Below the pieces are notes generated by a model that was given only the letters and a program-made list of their open reading frames with translations, was not told the DNA's origin and did not search any database. A stretch of 64,000 nt of DNA from Bradyrhizobium sp. WBAH42. Its GTDB lineage: Bacteria > Pseudomonadota > Alphaproteobacteria > Rhizobiales > Xanthobacteraceae. This document shows, one piece after another, positions 8,841 to 17,830 of the stretch. The stretch spans positions 2,365,001-2,429,000 of the forward strand of contig NZ_CP036533.1 of the NCBI RefSeq assembly GCF_024585265.1, in the 5' to 3' direction. Made by a program: the position numbers and the translations under genes. Position 1 is the stretch's first letter; each line of letters starts with the position of its first letter.

Positions 8841-8876
8841 CAAAGAAAAGCCCCCTGCGTGATCGGCGCAGGGAGC
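8841..8876 (-). terminator. Rho-independent terminator after binding-protein gene 1
   Basis: On the minus strand a stem formed by CCCTGCG and CGCAGGG, extended by AGC/GCT, is followed by CTTTTCTTTG. It lies 24 bases beyond the stop codon of the binding-protein gene ending at 8900. Confidence 0.75.
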
Positions 8877-8899
8877 TCGTTGTCCGCGCTTTGCAGCTT

Positions 8900-10129
8900 C
8901 TAGCCGCCGGCGTCGGCGCTGATCACGTCACCGAACAGATCCCACTTGTCGCCCTTGAACTTCATGAGCTGGAGCGAGCTGATCGGCGCGAAGTCGTTCG
9001 GCCCGGTATTGATCTTGATGCCGGGCAGCAGCACTTCGGTGCGGAAGTCCTTCAGGCTCGCGGCCTGCTTCATGACGTTCTCGCGCGTGAGATTGTCGCC
9101 GCACTTCTTCAGCACTTCGACCAGCGTCTGTGCCACGCCGTAGCCGACGATGGTGCCGCCGTCGAGCTTGTCGCCTTCGGGGAAGTACTTGGTCATGAAC
9201 TCCAGGAACGCCTTCATGCCGGCGTCGTCCTTCCACTGCGGATCGGAGACGTCCTTCAGATAGGCGGCCGAGATGATGTCCTGCGAATTCTCGAAGCCGG
9301 CGGGCTTGATCACGCTGCCGACCGAGGCCGAGACGTTGTTGAGGAAGTGCGTCGGCTTCCAGCCGATCTCGGAGATCTTCTTGATCGCCTGTGCCGCGAA
9401 TTTCGGCGTGGTGATGTTGATGAAGACGTCGGCGCCGGTGGCTTTCAGCTTGACGATGTGATTGTCGATGGTCGGCTCCGACGTCTCGTAGCTTTCCTCC
9501 AGCACGATCATGCTCGCGGCCTTGGCGCCCAGGCCGTCCTTCAGGCCCTTCAAATAGTCCTTGCCGTAATCGTCGTTCTGGTAGAGGACGCCGATCTTGG
9601 CGTTCGGCATGGCCTTGAGGATGTACTTGGCGTAGATCTGCGTCTCGCTCTGGTAGTTGGGCTGCCAGCCCATCGTCCACGGGAAGTTCTGCGGATCGTT
9701 CCACTTGGTAGCGCCGGTGGCGACGAACAGCTGCGGCACCTTCTTCGAATTCATGTATTTCTGGATCGCCGTGTTCGGCGGCGTGCCGAGCGAGTTGAAG
9801 ACGAGCAGCACCTCGTCGCTCTCGACCAGCTTGCGCGCCTGCTCCACCGTCTTCGGCGGCGAATAGGCGTCGTCGTAGGAGACGAAATTGATCTTGCGGC
9901 CGTTGATGCCGCCCTCTTCGTTGATCTTCTTGAAATAGGCGGCTTCGGTGCGGCCGATGATGCCGTAGGCGGAGGCCGGTCCGCTGTAGGGCATGATGTT
10001 GCCGATCTTGATCTCGGTGTCGGTCGCGCCGGTATCGTATTTCTTCTGGGCCGATGCAGTGGAGGTCGCAGCTGCAATGAGCGCGAGCGCCAGTGACGCG
10101 GCCGCAAATTTGCCGGTGACAGCAGGCAT
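8900..10129 (-). CDS. Periplasmic substrate-binding protein of HAAT ABC transporter (paralogue 1)
   Basis: A 409-residue binding protein of the Peripla_BP_6 (LivK-like) family, capturing solute in the periplasm for a liv-type permease. The start at 10129 is chosen because GGGAGATTGG precedes it and a signal peptide follows (MPAVTGKFAAASLALALI up to ASA). The mature protein begins KKYDTGATDTEIKIGNIMPY, nearly identical in the three genes upstream. Other family parts are YSGPASAYG, SYDDAYSPPKTVEQARKL and QNDDYGKDYLKGLKDG. It is the last of four tandem paralogues and has its own terminator. The ligand is probably an organic acid, but this is not shown. Confidence 0.88.
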   Translation of the reverse strand: MPAVTGKFAAASLALALIAAATSTASAQKKYDTGATDTEIKIGNIMPYSGPASAYGIIGRTEAAYFKKINEEGGINGRKINFVSYDDAYSPPKTVEQARKLVESDEVLLVFNSLGTPPNTAIQKYMNSKKVPQLFVATGATKWNDPQNFPWTMGWQPNYQSETQIYAKYILKAMPNAKIGVLYQNDDYGKDYLKGLKDGLGAKAASMIVLEESYETSEPTIDNHIVKLKATGADVFINITTPKFAAQAIKKISEIGWKPTHFLNNVSASVGSVIKPAGFENSQDIISAAYLKDVSDPQWKDDAGMKAFLEFMTKYFPEGDKLDGGTIVGYGVAQTLVEVLKKCGDNLTRENVMKQAASLKDFRTEVLLPGIKINTGPNDFAPISSLQLMKFKGDKWDLFGDVISADAGG

Positions 10130-10230
10130 TCCAATCTCCCTGTTTTTTTCTTGGTGTGCGCGTCCCTTTTCTTGGCTTGATTGTTTTTGGCGACGCAACC
10201 GCAATTCAATACGATTTGCCCAGAAGCTTC

Positions 10231-10264
10231 AAGGAAAAGCCCCTGCGGCAGGGCCGCAGGGGCT
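10231..10264 (-). terminator. Strong terminator after binding-protein gene 2
   Basis: A perfect 12-bp stem, AGCCCCTGCGGC at 10238-10249 and its complement at 10253-10264, with a 3-base loop. On the minus strand it is followed by TTTTCCTT. It separates paralogue 2 from paralogue 1, so paralogue 1 must largely use its own promoter in 10130-10230. Confidence 0.85.
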
Positions 10265-10311
10265 GCGTCTTTAGTCGATTGGGACTTACGTCTTTAGCGA
10301 CTGGTTAATGG

Positions 10312-11538
10312 TCAGCCGCCGACGTCGCCGCTCAAGACCTCGCCAAATCGCTCCCAATGCTCGCCCTTGAACCGGATCAGTTGCAGCTGCGAAATCGGCG
10401 CGAAATCGGCGGCCGAGGTGTTGACCTTGACGCCCGGCAACAGGCCCGCCGGCTCGAAGTCCTTGATGTTGGCGGCCTGCTTCATGATGTTTTCGCGGGT
10501 CAGATTGTCGCCGCAGGCCTTGAGCACGTGAACGAGGCCTTGGCTCACGATATAGCCATACATCACCGAGGCATCGGCGCGGTTCGCTTCCGGATAGTAC
10601 TTGTCCAGGAATTCGTTCCAGGCGATCATCGCCTTGTCGTCCTTCCACTGTGCGTCGGTCGGATCCTTGAAGTATTGCGACGAGATGATGTCCTGCGCGT
10701 TCTCGAAGCCGGCCGGCTTGATCACGCTGCCGATCGAGCCCGAGACGTTGTTGAGGAAGTGGAGCGGCTTCCAGCCGATCTCCGCGTTCTTCTTGATCGC
10801 CTGCGCCGCGAATTTCGGCGTCGTGATGTTGAAGAACACGTCGGCGCCGGTCGCCTTGAGCTTGACGATGTGGGAGTCGATGGTCGGCTCCGAGACCTCG
10901 TAGCTTTCCTCCATCACGATCATCGAGGTCTTGCCGCCGAGCCCGTCCTTGAAGCCCTTCAGATAGTCCTTGCCGTAATCGTCGTTCTGGTAGAGCACGG
11001 CGATCTTGGCGTTCGGATGGTTCTTCAGGATGTACTTGGCGTAGATGATCGACTCGCTCTGGTAGTTCGGCTGCCAGCCCATCGTCCACGGGAAGTTCTG
11101 CGGATCGTTCCACTTCGTTGCGCCGGTGGCGACGAACAGCTGCGGCACCTTCTTCTGGTTCATGTACTTCTGGATCGCCGAGTTCGGCGGCGTGCCGAGC
11201 GAGTTGAAGATCAGCAGCACCTCGTCGCTCTCGACCAGCTTGCGCGCCTGCTCCACCGTCTTCGGCGGCGAATAGGCGTCGTCGTAGGTGACGAAGTTGA
11301 TCTTGCGGCCGTTGATGCCGCCTTCCGCGTTGATCTTGCGGAAATAGGCCTCTTCGGTCTTGCCGATCACGCCGTAGGCGGACGCGGGACCGCTGTAGGG
11401 CATGATGTTGCCGATCTTGATTTCGGTGTCGGATGCGCCGGTGTCGTATTTCTTCTGCGCGGACGCTGCCGTGGAAAGTGTGGCGGCCAGCACGAGGGCA
11501 GCCGAGACGGCCCCCAATCGCACATGCATTGCAGGCAT
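10312..11538 (-). CDS. Periplasmic substrate-binding protein of HAAT ABC transporter (paralogue 2)
   Basis: A 408-residue LivK-like binding protein, highly similar along its full length to paralogue 1. A signal peptide (MPAMHVRLGAVSAALVLAAT, cleavage near ASA) is followed by KKYDTGASDTEIKIGNIMPY. The start at 11538 has AGGGAGAGCAAG immediately upstream. Conserved blocks include NSLGTPPNSAIQKYMNQKKV, PQLFVATGATKWNDPQNF and FLNNVSGSIGSVIKPAGFEN. It is followed by the terminator at 10231-10264. Duplication within this array is the simplest origin; differences between copies suggest diverged ligand preferences. Confidence 0.88.
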   Translation of the reverse strand: MPAMHVRLGAVSAALVLAATLSTAASAQKKYDTGASDTEIKIGNIMPYSGPASAYGVIGKTEEAYFRKINAEGGINGRKINFVTYDDAYSPPKTVEQARKLVESDEVLLIFNSLGTPPNSAIQKYMNQKKVPQLFVATGATKWNDPQNFPWTMGWQPNYQSESIIYAKYILKNHPNAKIAVLYQNDDYGKDYLKGFKDGLGGKTSMIVMEESYEVSEPTIDSHIVKLKATGADVFFNITTPKFAAQAIKKNAEIGWKPLHFLNNVSGSIGSVIKPAGFENAQDIISSQYFKDPTDAQWKDDKAMIAWNEFLDKYYPEANRADASVMYGYIVSQGLVHVLKACGDNLTRENIMKQAANIKDFEPAGLLPGVKVNTSAADFAPISQLQLIRFKGEHWERFGEVLSGDVGG

Positions 11539-11792
11539 CTTGCTCTCCCTAGGTGGGTTTGATTGTGTCGATTGTTCTTGTTGGGAGCGATCGTTGCTCG
11601 TCGCTCCGTCGTGTATTCAATACCTATCCACGGCCGTCAGCAAGACAAACGCCCCGCACGAGCATCGCGGGAGCGGAGATCTTTTCGACGCCGACTCGGA
11701 ATATTCCGGCGCGTGAGATTTTTGCGGGGCAAACTCACCGCTTGAGTTGCTTTGTAAGGAAGCAGCTATCTTGAATTGTGCCGCCGCGGCGC

Positions 11793-13019
11793 TCAGTGGC
11801 TCATCTCGCTCGAGATGATGTCGCCGAACAGCTCCCATTTCTTGCCCTTGAAGCGCATCATCTGCAGCTGCTCGATCGGAGCGAAATTGTCCGGCGCGGT
11901 GTTGATCTTGATGCCGGGCAGCAGCGTGTCGGGTTCGAAGTCCTTCAGGCTGGCGGCCTGCTTCATGACGTTCTCGCGGGTGAGATCGTCGCCGCACATC
12001 TGCAGCACCTTCACCATGGTCTGCGCGGCGGCGTAGCCGAACACGACGCCGGCATCGAGCTTGTTGGCCTTGGGCTGGTATTGGGCGAGGAAGTTGTAGA
12101 ATTTCTTCATGCCGTCATCGGCATTCCACTGCGGGTCGGAGCCGTCCTTGGTGTAGGTCGCCGACAGGACGCCTTGCGAGATTTCGATGCCCGCCGGCTC
12201 CAAGACGCCGCTGATCGAAGCCGAGACGTTGGAGATGATCTGCATCGGATGCCAGTTGATCTCCGCCGCCTTCTTGATCCCCTGCACGGCGAATTTCGGG
12301 CTGGTGATGCTGATGAAGACGTCGGCGCCGGAGGCTTTCAACTTGACGACGTGCTCGTCGATCGCCGGCTCGGAGCTGTCATAGGCTTCTTCCAGCACGA
12401 TCATCGAGGCCTTGGGCCCGAGGCCCTGTTTCAGCCCCTTTAGATAGTCCTTGCCGAAATCGTCGTTCTGGTAGAGCACGCCGATTTTCGCCTCCGGCTT
12501 CTCCTTCATGACGTATTTGGCGTAGATGCGCGCCTCGCTCGCGTAGCTCGGCTGCCAGCCCATGGTCCAGGGATATTGCATGGGATCGTTCCATTTCGAG
12601 GCGCCGCTCGCCACGAACAATTGCGGCACCTTCTTCTCGTTCATGTATTTGCGGATGGCGCTGTTGGTGGAGGTGCCGAGCGAGCCGAAGATCAGCAGCA
12701 CATTGTCGCTCTCGACCAGCTTGCGTGCCTGTTCCACCGTCTTCGGCGGCGAATAGCCGTCGTCATAGGAGATGAATTTGATCTTGCGGCCATTGATGCC
12801 GCCCTCGGCATTGATCTTGTTGAAATAGGCTTCCTCGATCTTGCCGATCGCGGCATAGGCGGAGGCCGGACCGCTATAGGGCATGATGTTACCGATCTTG
12901 ATCTCGGTATCTGATGCGCCGCTGTCGTATTTCTTTTGCGCCAGCGCTCCGCTGCTCGTTGCGGTGCACAAGGCGAGCGCGGCCCAGAGGAGTGCAACCT
13001 GGGAACGAGCGGCGGCCAT
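11793..13019 (-). CDS. Periplasmic substrate-binding protein of HAAT ABC transporter (paralogue 3)
   Basis: A 408-residue LivK-like binding protein. I place the start at 13019 (MAAARSQVALLWAALALCTA) because GGAGAACA lies just before it and this gives the same length and signal peptide as its neighbours; the open frame extends to 13058 without a ribosome binding site. The mature part starts KKYDSGASDTEIKIGNIMPY. It differs more from copies 1 and 2 in the ligand-binding lobes (YNFLAQYQPKANKLDAGVV, SGVLEPAGIEISQGVLSATY), so it may bind a different molecule. Only a weak, bulged hairpin follows it, around 11729-11750. Confidence 0.87.
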   Translation of the reverse strand: MAAARSQVALLWAALALCTATSSGALAQKKYDSGASDTEIKIGNIMPYSGPASAYAAIGKIEEAYFNKINAEGGINGRKIKFISYDDGYSPPKTVEQARKLVESDNVLLIFGSLGTSTNSAIRKYMNEKKVPQLFVASGASKWNDPMQYPWTMGWQPSYASEARIYAKYVMKEKPEAKIGVLYQNDDFGKDYLKGLKQGLGPKASMIVLEEAYDSSEPAIDEHVVKLKASGADVFISITSPKFAVQGIKKAAEINWHPMQIISNVSASISGVLEPAGIEISQGVLSATYTKDGSDPQWNADDGMKKFYNFLAQYQPKANKLDAGVVFGYAAAQTMVKVLQMCGDDLTRENVMKQAASLKDFEPDTLLPGIKINTAPDNFAPIEQLQMMRFKGKKWELFGDIISSEMSH

Positions 13020-13076
13020 TGTTCTCCTACTCCGGGATGGATCGATCGCATTGAACAAGATTGACGCCTGTCGTCA

Positions 13077-13108
13077 ACAAAAAGCCCCCGCGGCTGTCCG
13101 CGGGGGCT
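13077..13108 (-). terminator. Strong terminator after binding-protein gene 4
   Basis: A perfect 11-bp stem, AGCCCCCGCGG at 13083-13093 and its complement at 13098-13108, with loop CTGT. On the minus strand it is followed by TTTTTGTT. It lies just beyond the stop of the binding-protein gene ending at 13137, closing the livG-F-H-M-receptor operon. Confidence 0.85.
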
Positions 13109-13136
13109 CCTCGTCTTGGATGATAGCGTCAGCCCG

Positions 13137-14372
13137 TCACTCGGAGGCGACGTCACCGCTGATGATTTCGCCGAACAGTTCCCACTTCTCGCCCTTGAAG
13201 CGCATCATCTGGAGCTGCGCGATCGGGGCGAAGTCGGTGGCGCCGGTGTTGATCTTGACGCCGGGCAGCAGCGTATCCGGCGCGAAGTCCTTCAGGCTCG
13301 CGGCCTGCTTCATGAGGTTGGCGCGGGTGAGATCGTCACCGCACATTTCCAGCACCTTGGCCAGGGTCGAGGCGGCGCCATAGCCATAGACCATGCTGGT
13401 GTCCGACTTGTCGGCGCCCGGCATGTACTTGTCGACGAACTCGTTCCACCTCTTCATGCCGGGATCGTTGGCCCATTGCGGGTCCGTCGAGTCCTTGGCA
13501 TAGGCGGCCGACAGCACGCCCTGTGCGTTCTCGAAGCCGGCCGGCTTCATCACGCTGCCGACCGAGATCGACACGTTGGTGAGGATCTGGAGCGGCTTCC
13601 AGCTGAGCTCGGCGGTCTTCTTGATGGTCTGGGCGGCGAATTTCGGCGTCGCGTAGATCAGCAGCACGTCGGGATTGGCGGCCTTGATCTTGACGATGTG
13701 GCCGTCGATCGACGGCTCGGACACCTCGTAGCTCTCCTCCAGGATGACCATGGACGAGGCCTTGGCGCCGAGACCGTCCTTGGTGCCCTTGAGGTAGTCT
13801 TTGCCGAAATCGTCGTTCTGATAGAGGATCGCGATCTTGGCGTCCGGCTTCTCCTTCATCAGCCATTTCGCGTAGATGTGGGCTTCGCTCTGGTAGGAGG
13901 GCTGCCAGCCGATGGTCCAGGGGAAGTTCTTCGGATCGTTCCACTTGGTGGCGCCGGTGGCGACGAACAGCTGCGGGATCTTCTTGGCGTTGAGATATTT
14001 CTGGATCGCACTGTTCGAGGGCGTGCCGAGCGGGTTGAAGACGGCCAGCACCTCGTCGCTCTCGACCAGCTTGCGGACCTGCTCGACGGCCTTCGGCGGC
14101 GAATAGCCGTCGTCATAGGTCACGAAGTTGATCTTGCGGCCGTTGATGCCGCCCTTGTCGTTGATCATCTTGAAATAGGCTTCTTCGGTCTTGCCGATGA
14201 TGCCATAGGCCGACGCCGGACCGCTGTACGGCATGATGTTGCCGATCTTGATCTCGGTATCGGACGCGCCGGTGTCGTATTTCTTTTGGGCGAGTGCAGC
14301 GCCGGAGGTGAGAGTGATGGCCGCCGTTGCCGTGACCAGCGCGGCGGCTCGCAGTGTTCTTCCAAAATACAA
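13137..14372 (-). CDS. Periplasmic substrate-binding protein of HAAT ABC transporter (paralogue 4)
   Basis: A 411-residue LivK-like binding protein with a signal peptide (MYFGRTLRAAALVTATAAIT, cleavage after ALA) and the shared mature start KKYDTGASDTEIKIGNIMPY. It begins 30 bases after livM on the same strand, with AAGGAGACC in the gap, so it is the receptor physically in the operon with livG-livF-livH-livM. The ligand lobe differs from the other copies (ANPDVLLIYATPKFAAQTIK, KYMPGADKSDTSMVYGYGAA). It is closed by the terminator at 13077-13108. Confidence 0.9.
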   Translation of the reverse strand: MYFGRTLRAAALVTATAAITLTSGAALAQKKYDTGASDTEIKIGNIMPYSGPASAYGIIGKTEEAYFKMINDKGGINGRKINFVTYDDGYSPPKAVEQVRKLVESDEVLAVFNPLGTPSNSAIQKYLNAKKIPQLFVATGATKWNDPKNFPWTIGWQPSYQSEAHIYAKWLMKEKPDAKIAILYQNDDFGKDYLKGTKDGLGAKASSMVILEESYEVSEPSIDGHIVKIKAANPDVLLIYATPKFAAQTIKKTAELSWKPLQILTNVSISVGSVMKPAGFENAQGVLSAAYAKDSTDPQWANDPGMKRWNEFVDKYMPGADKSDTSMVYGYGAASTLAKVLEMCGDDLTRANLMKQAASLKDFAPDTLLPGVKINTGATDFAPIAQLQMMRFKGEKWELFGEIISGDVASE

Positions 14373-14402
14373 TTCGGTCTCCTTGGTTAATTCAACGGGT
14401 CT

Positions 14403-15422
14403 TCAGTTCTTCCTGAGCTTGCCGACGAGTTGCTGGCCCAGGATCGCGACCTGCCTTGCACCATGCGGCACGAGGTAGATGACGAGGAACAACAGCACGC
14501 CGAACACCGCGCCGGAGAGGCCCTTGGAGATGCTCTCGGCCATGTTCGGCACGAAGATGATGAAGGCCGCACCGACGAACGAGCCGGGCAGCCAGCCGAC
14601 GCCGCCGACGACCATGCCGAGGAACAGCGAGATCGCGAGCGTGATGGTGTAGCTGTCGGGTGCGACGAACTGCACCGCGATGGCGCCGAGCGAGCCGGCA
14701 ACGCCGGTGATGCCGGCGGACACGCCGAACGCCAGCGTCTTGTACAGCGCGACGTTGACGCCCATCGAGGAGGCCGCGATCTCGTTGTCGCGGATCGCCA
14801 TGAAGGCGCGGCCGGAGCGGGAGCGCAACAGGTTCACCGAGAAGATGTAGATCAAGACCGTCACGATGAGCGTGAAATAATAGAGCCACATGTCCTGCGA
14901 CATCGGCAGGCCGAACGGCGCGTCCGGCTTGGTGACGACGAGGCCCTGCACGCCGCCGGTCCAGTGCTCGAGGAAGTTCAGCTTGAGCAGCTGCGGCATC
15001 GCGGTCGCGAGCGCGAAGGTCGCGAGCGCGAGATAGACGCCGGACAGCCGCAGCGCCGGCTTGCCGAACAAATAGCCGAACGCGAAGCAGACCGCAGCGG
15101 AGATCGGAATGGTCAGCGCGTAGTTGATGTTGGCGTGCTCCATCAGCACGGCCGAGGTATAGGCGCCGACGGCGTAGAACGCGCTCTGGCCGAGCGAGAA
15201 CTGGCCGCTTCCGCCGGTCAGGATGTTCAGCGCCAGCACCGCGAGCCCGTAGATCAGGAGCATCGTCATCTGGAAGATGATGAAGTTCTTGACGAACATC
15301 GGCACGATCAACAGCGCCGCCAGCACCACCAGCGAGGTGCCGGTGCCCAGCGTCATGGCCCGCTTCGGAACCGCCTCGACCGCCTCGTGGCCTTCGGCGA
15401 CGACTTCTTCTGCTGCGCTCAT
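14403..15422 (-). CDS. livM: HAAT-family ABC permease, LivM type
   Basis: A 339-residue integral membrane permease with a hydrophilic N-terminal stretch of about 20 residues and then multiple membrane segments. Family landmarks are NILTGGSGQFSLGQSAFYAV and LRLSGVYLALATFALATAMP. The cytoplasmic loop RSRSGRAFMAIRDNEIAASS contacts the ATPases. I prefer the ATG at 15422, two bases after the livH stop, to the TTG at 15428. Its two ATPases are separate genes here, unlike the fused version at 3784. Confidence 0.92.
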   Translation of the reverse strand: MSAAEEVVAEGHEAVEAVPKRAMTLGTGTSLVVLAALLIVPMFVKNFIIFQMTMLLIYGLAVLALNILTGGSGQFSLGQSAFYAVGAYTSAVLMEHANINYALTIPISAAVCFAFGYLFGKPALRLSGVYLALATFALATAMPQLLKLNFLEHWTGGVQGLVVTKPDAPFGLPMSQDMWLYYFTLIVTVLIYIFSVNLLRSRSGRAFMAIRDNEIAASSMGVNVALYKTLAFGVSAGITGVAGSLGAIAVQFVAPDSYTITLAISLFLGMVVGGVGWLPGSFVGAAFIIFVPNMAESISKGLSGAVFGVLLFLVIYLVPHGARQVAILGQQLVGKLRKN

Positions 15423-15424
15423 GA

Positions 15425-16303
15425 TCAAACTCGCTTGACGATGTGCCGGCCTAACAGACCAGCGGGTTTGACGACCAGGACGGAGATGATCAGCGCGAGC
15501 GCGATCGGGAGCTTCAGCTCGTTGCCGACGCCCGGGATGTAGGTGCCGGCGAGATTCTCGAAGACGCCGACCAGGAAGCCGCCGACCACGGCGCCCAACG
15601 GGCTCGACAGTCCGCCGAGCACCGCCGCGGCGAAGCCGTAGATCAGGACGCCGCCCATCATGTTGGGCTCGAGGAACACGACAGGGGCGATCAGCATGCC
15701 GGCGATCGAGCCGATCGCGGTCGCCATGCCCCAGCCGAGCGCGATCATCCAGCTGGTGTTGATGCCGACGAGGCGGGCCGATTCAGGCACCGACGCGGCC
15801 GCGCGCATGGCGAGACCGATGCGGGTGTACTGGAAGAAGAAATAGAGCCCGAGCAACAGCAGCACGGTGACGCCGATCATGCCGGCCTGGTGGGTCGAGA
15901 TCAGCTGGCTGCCGAGGAACGGCGCGGAGCCGAACGGCGTCGGATATTGTTTGATGGTGAAGTCCCAGATCAGGCCGGCCGACGAGTTGATGATCGCAAA
16001 CAGCGCGATGAAGCCGGCGACGTTGGTCAGCACCGGTGCCTTGGCGAGCGGCTTGAACAGGATGCGCTCGATCGCGATGCCGGCAACGAAGGAAAATGCC
16101 AGCGTGATCAGGAAGGCGGCCCAATAGGACACGCCCCACTGCATCAGCTGCCACGAGATGAAGGTCGAGAACATCGCCATCTCGCCCTGCGCGAAGTTGA
16201 GATGGTCGATGGCCTGGTAGATCATGACCACGGCAAGCGCCATGCAGGCGTAGATCGCGCCCGTGGCGATGCCGGCCAGGACCTGGTTGGTGAACAGCTC
16301 CAT
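15425..16303 (-). CDS. livH: HAAT-family ABC permease, LivH type
   Basis: A 292-residue membrane permease of the LivH family. It begins MELFTNQVLAGIATGAIYAC and has the conserved loops HLNFAQGEMAMFSTF and RAAASVPESARLVGIN. Length is typical. It is the third gene of the livG-livF-livH-livM-receptor operon; the gap to livF is 13 bases, and its stop codon lies two bases before the livM start. It forms the transmembrane channel together with LivM. Confidence 0.92.
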   Translation of the reverse strand: MELFTNQVLAGIATGAIYACMALAVVMIYQAIDHLNFAQGEMAMFSTFISWQLMQWGVSYWAAFLITLAFSFVAGIAIERILFKPLAKAPVLTNVAGFIALFAIINSSAGLIWDFTIKQYPTPFGSAPFLGSQLISTHQAGMIGVTVLLLLGLYFFFQYTRIGLAMRAAASVPESARLVGINTSWMIALGWGMATAIGSIAGMLIAPVVFLEPNMMGGVLIYGFAAAVLGGLSSPLGAVVGGFLVGVFENLAGTYIPGVGNELKLPIALALIISVLVVKPAGLLGRHIVKRV

Positions 16304-16316
16304 TGTCCCGGCTCCC

Positions 16317-17030
16317 TCAGTAACCCAGATAGGATTTGCGGATTTCTTCGTTGTTCGCGATGTCCTTGGCCTTGCCGGACATCACGATGCGGCCGGTCTC
16401 GATCACATAGGCCTGGTCGGCGAGCTCGAGCGCCAGCTGGGCGTTCTGCTCGACCACCAGGATCGACACCTTGTCCTCGCGGTTGATCTTGCCGAGGATG
16501 CCGAACAGATCGCGCACCACCAGCGGCGCGAGGCCGAAGGAGGGCTCGTCGAGCAGCATCAGCCGCGGCCGCAGCATCAGGGCGCGGGCGACCGCGAGCA
16601 TCTGCTGTTCGCCGCCGGAGAGCGTGCCGGCCTGCTGGGTGTGGCGCTGCTTCAAGACCGGGAAATGCGCGTACATGCGCTCGATGTCGGAGACGATGCC
16701 GGCGCTGTCCTTGCGGGTGATGGCCCCGAGCTGGAGATTCTCCTCCACCGTCATGGTGGTGAAGGTGCCGCGGCCCTGCGGCACATGGGCGATGCCGAAC
16801 CGCACGATGTTCTCGGTCGAGCGGTTATTCAGCGGCTTGCCGTCGAACTCGATCGCACCGGTGGAGCGCACCATGTTGCAGATCGCGCGCAGCGTCGTGG
16901 TCTTGCCGGCGCCGTTGGCGCCGAGCAGCGTCACGAGCGAGCCCTCGTTGAGCGAGAAGGACAGCCCGTGGAGCGCCTGGACCTGACCGTAATAGGCACG
17001 CAGGTCCTTGACGTTGAGCAGCGTCGTCAT
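16317..17030 (-). CDS. livF: HAAT-family ABC ATPase, LivF type
   Basis: A 237-residue ABC ATPase with Walker A GANGAGKTT near residue 33, signature TLSGGEQQMLAVARAL near 132 and Walker B LMLLDEPSFGLAP near 153. It is the shorter of the two ATPases of the importer and pairs with LivG. The start overlaps the livG stop by four bases, so translation is coupled. Confidence 0.92.
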   Translation of the reverse strand: MTTLLNVKDLRAYYGQVQALHGLSFSLNEGSLVTLLGANGAGKTTTLRAICNMVRSTGAIEFDGKPLNNRSTENIVRFGIAHVPQGRGTFTTMTVEENLQLGAITRKDSAGIVSDIERMYAHFPVLKQRHTQQAGTLSGGEQQMLAVARALMLRPRLMLLDEPSFGLAPLVVRDLFGILGKINREDKVSILVVEQNAQLALELADQAYVIETGRIVMSGKAKDIANNEEIRKSYLGY

Positions 17031-17824
17031 TGGTCCTTGCTCCCGAGATAGGCCTTGATGACGTCCGGGTCGGCTTGCACCTGAGCGGGCGTACCTTCCG
17101 CGAGCTTCTTGCCGAAATTCAGCGCGACGACGTGGTCGGCGATCGACATCACGAGGCCCATATGGTGCTCGACTAGCAGCACGGTCATGTGGCGCTCGTT
17201 GCGGATGCGGCGGATGAGGTCGCCGAGCACGTGGACTTCCTCGTGATTGAGGCCGCCGGCGGGCTCGTCGAGCAGCAGGATCTTCGGGTCCGCCGCCAGC
17301 GCGCGCGCCAGCTCGACCCGCTTCTGCGTGCCGAAGGGCAGGCCGGAGACGATGGTGTGCGCGACGTCCTCGAGGTCGAGATAGGCGAGGATCTCGTGGA
17401 CCTTCTTGTTGACCGCGGTCTCGCTGCGGCGGACCCAGGCAAGCTTCAAGGAGTCGCTGATGATGTCGCTGGAGGTGCGGGCATGCGCGCCGACGCGGAC
17501 GTTGTCCATCACCGACAAGTTCGGGAACAGAGCCACGTTCTGGAAGGTGCGGCCGATGCCGATCTCGGCGATCCGGTGCGGCGGCCGCGACAGGATGCTC
17601 ACGCCCTCCATCAGGATGTCGCCGGACGACGGCTGGTACAGCCGCGACAGACAGTTGAACAGCGTGGTCTTGCCGGCGCCGTTCGGGCCGATCAAGCCGA
17701 GGATCTGGCCCTTGTGCATGTCGAAGGACACGCCGTTGAGCGCGACGATGCCGCCGAACACGACGCTGACGTCGCGAACCGCGAGCAGGGGCGATGTACC
17801 CTGCGCGAGCTGTGCCTGCGTCAT
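17027..17824 (-). CDS. livG: HAAT-family ABC ATPase, LivG type
   Basis: A 265-residue ABC ATPase, first gene of the second liv operon. Walker A is GPNGAGKTT near residue 42. The signature is the variant LPFGTQKRVELARAL, and Walker B is ILLLDEPAGGLNHEEV, as in many LivG proteins. The C-terminal VEHHMGLVMSIADHVVALNF is also typical. A dyad with 8-bp arms (17831-17854) overlaps its ribosome binding region. The upstream gene on the same strand is the IclR regulator, 66 bases away. Confidence 0.92.
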   Translation of the reverse strand: MTQAQLAQGTSPLLAVRDVSVVFGGIVALNGVSFDMHKGQILGLIGPNGAGKTTLFNCLSRLYQPSSGDILMEGVSILSRPPHRIAEIGIGRTFQNVALFPNLSVMDNVRVGAHARTSSDIISDSLKLAWVRRSETAVNKKVHEILAYLDLEDVAHTIVSGLPFGTQKRVELARALAADPKILLLDEPAGGLNHEEVHVLGDLIRRIRNERHMTVLLVEHHMGLVMSIADHVVALNFGKKLAEGTPAQVQADPDVIKAYLGSKDQ

Positions 17825-17830
17825 CTCGTC

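Noticed and set aside
11729..11750. Terminator after binding-protein gene 3
   Set aside because: The stem is short and bulged, and no T run follows on the minus strand, so I did not list it as a terminator.
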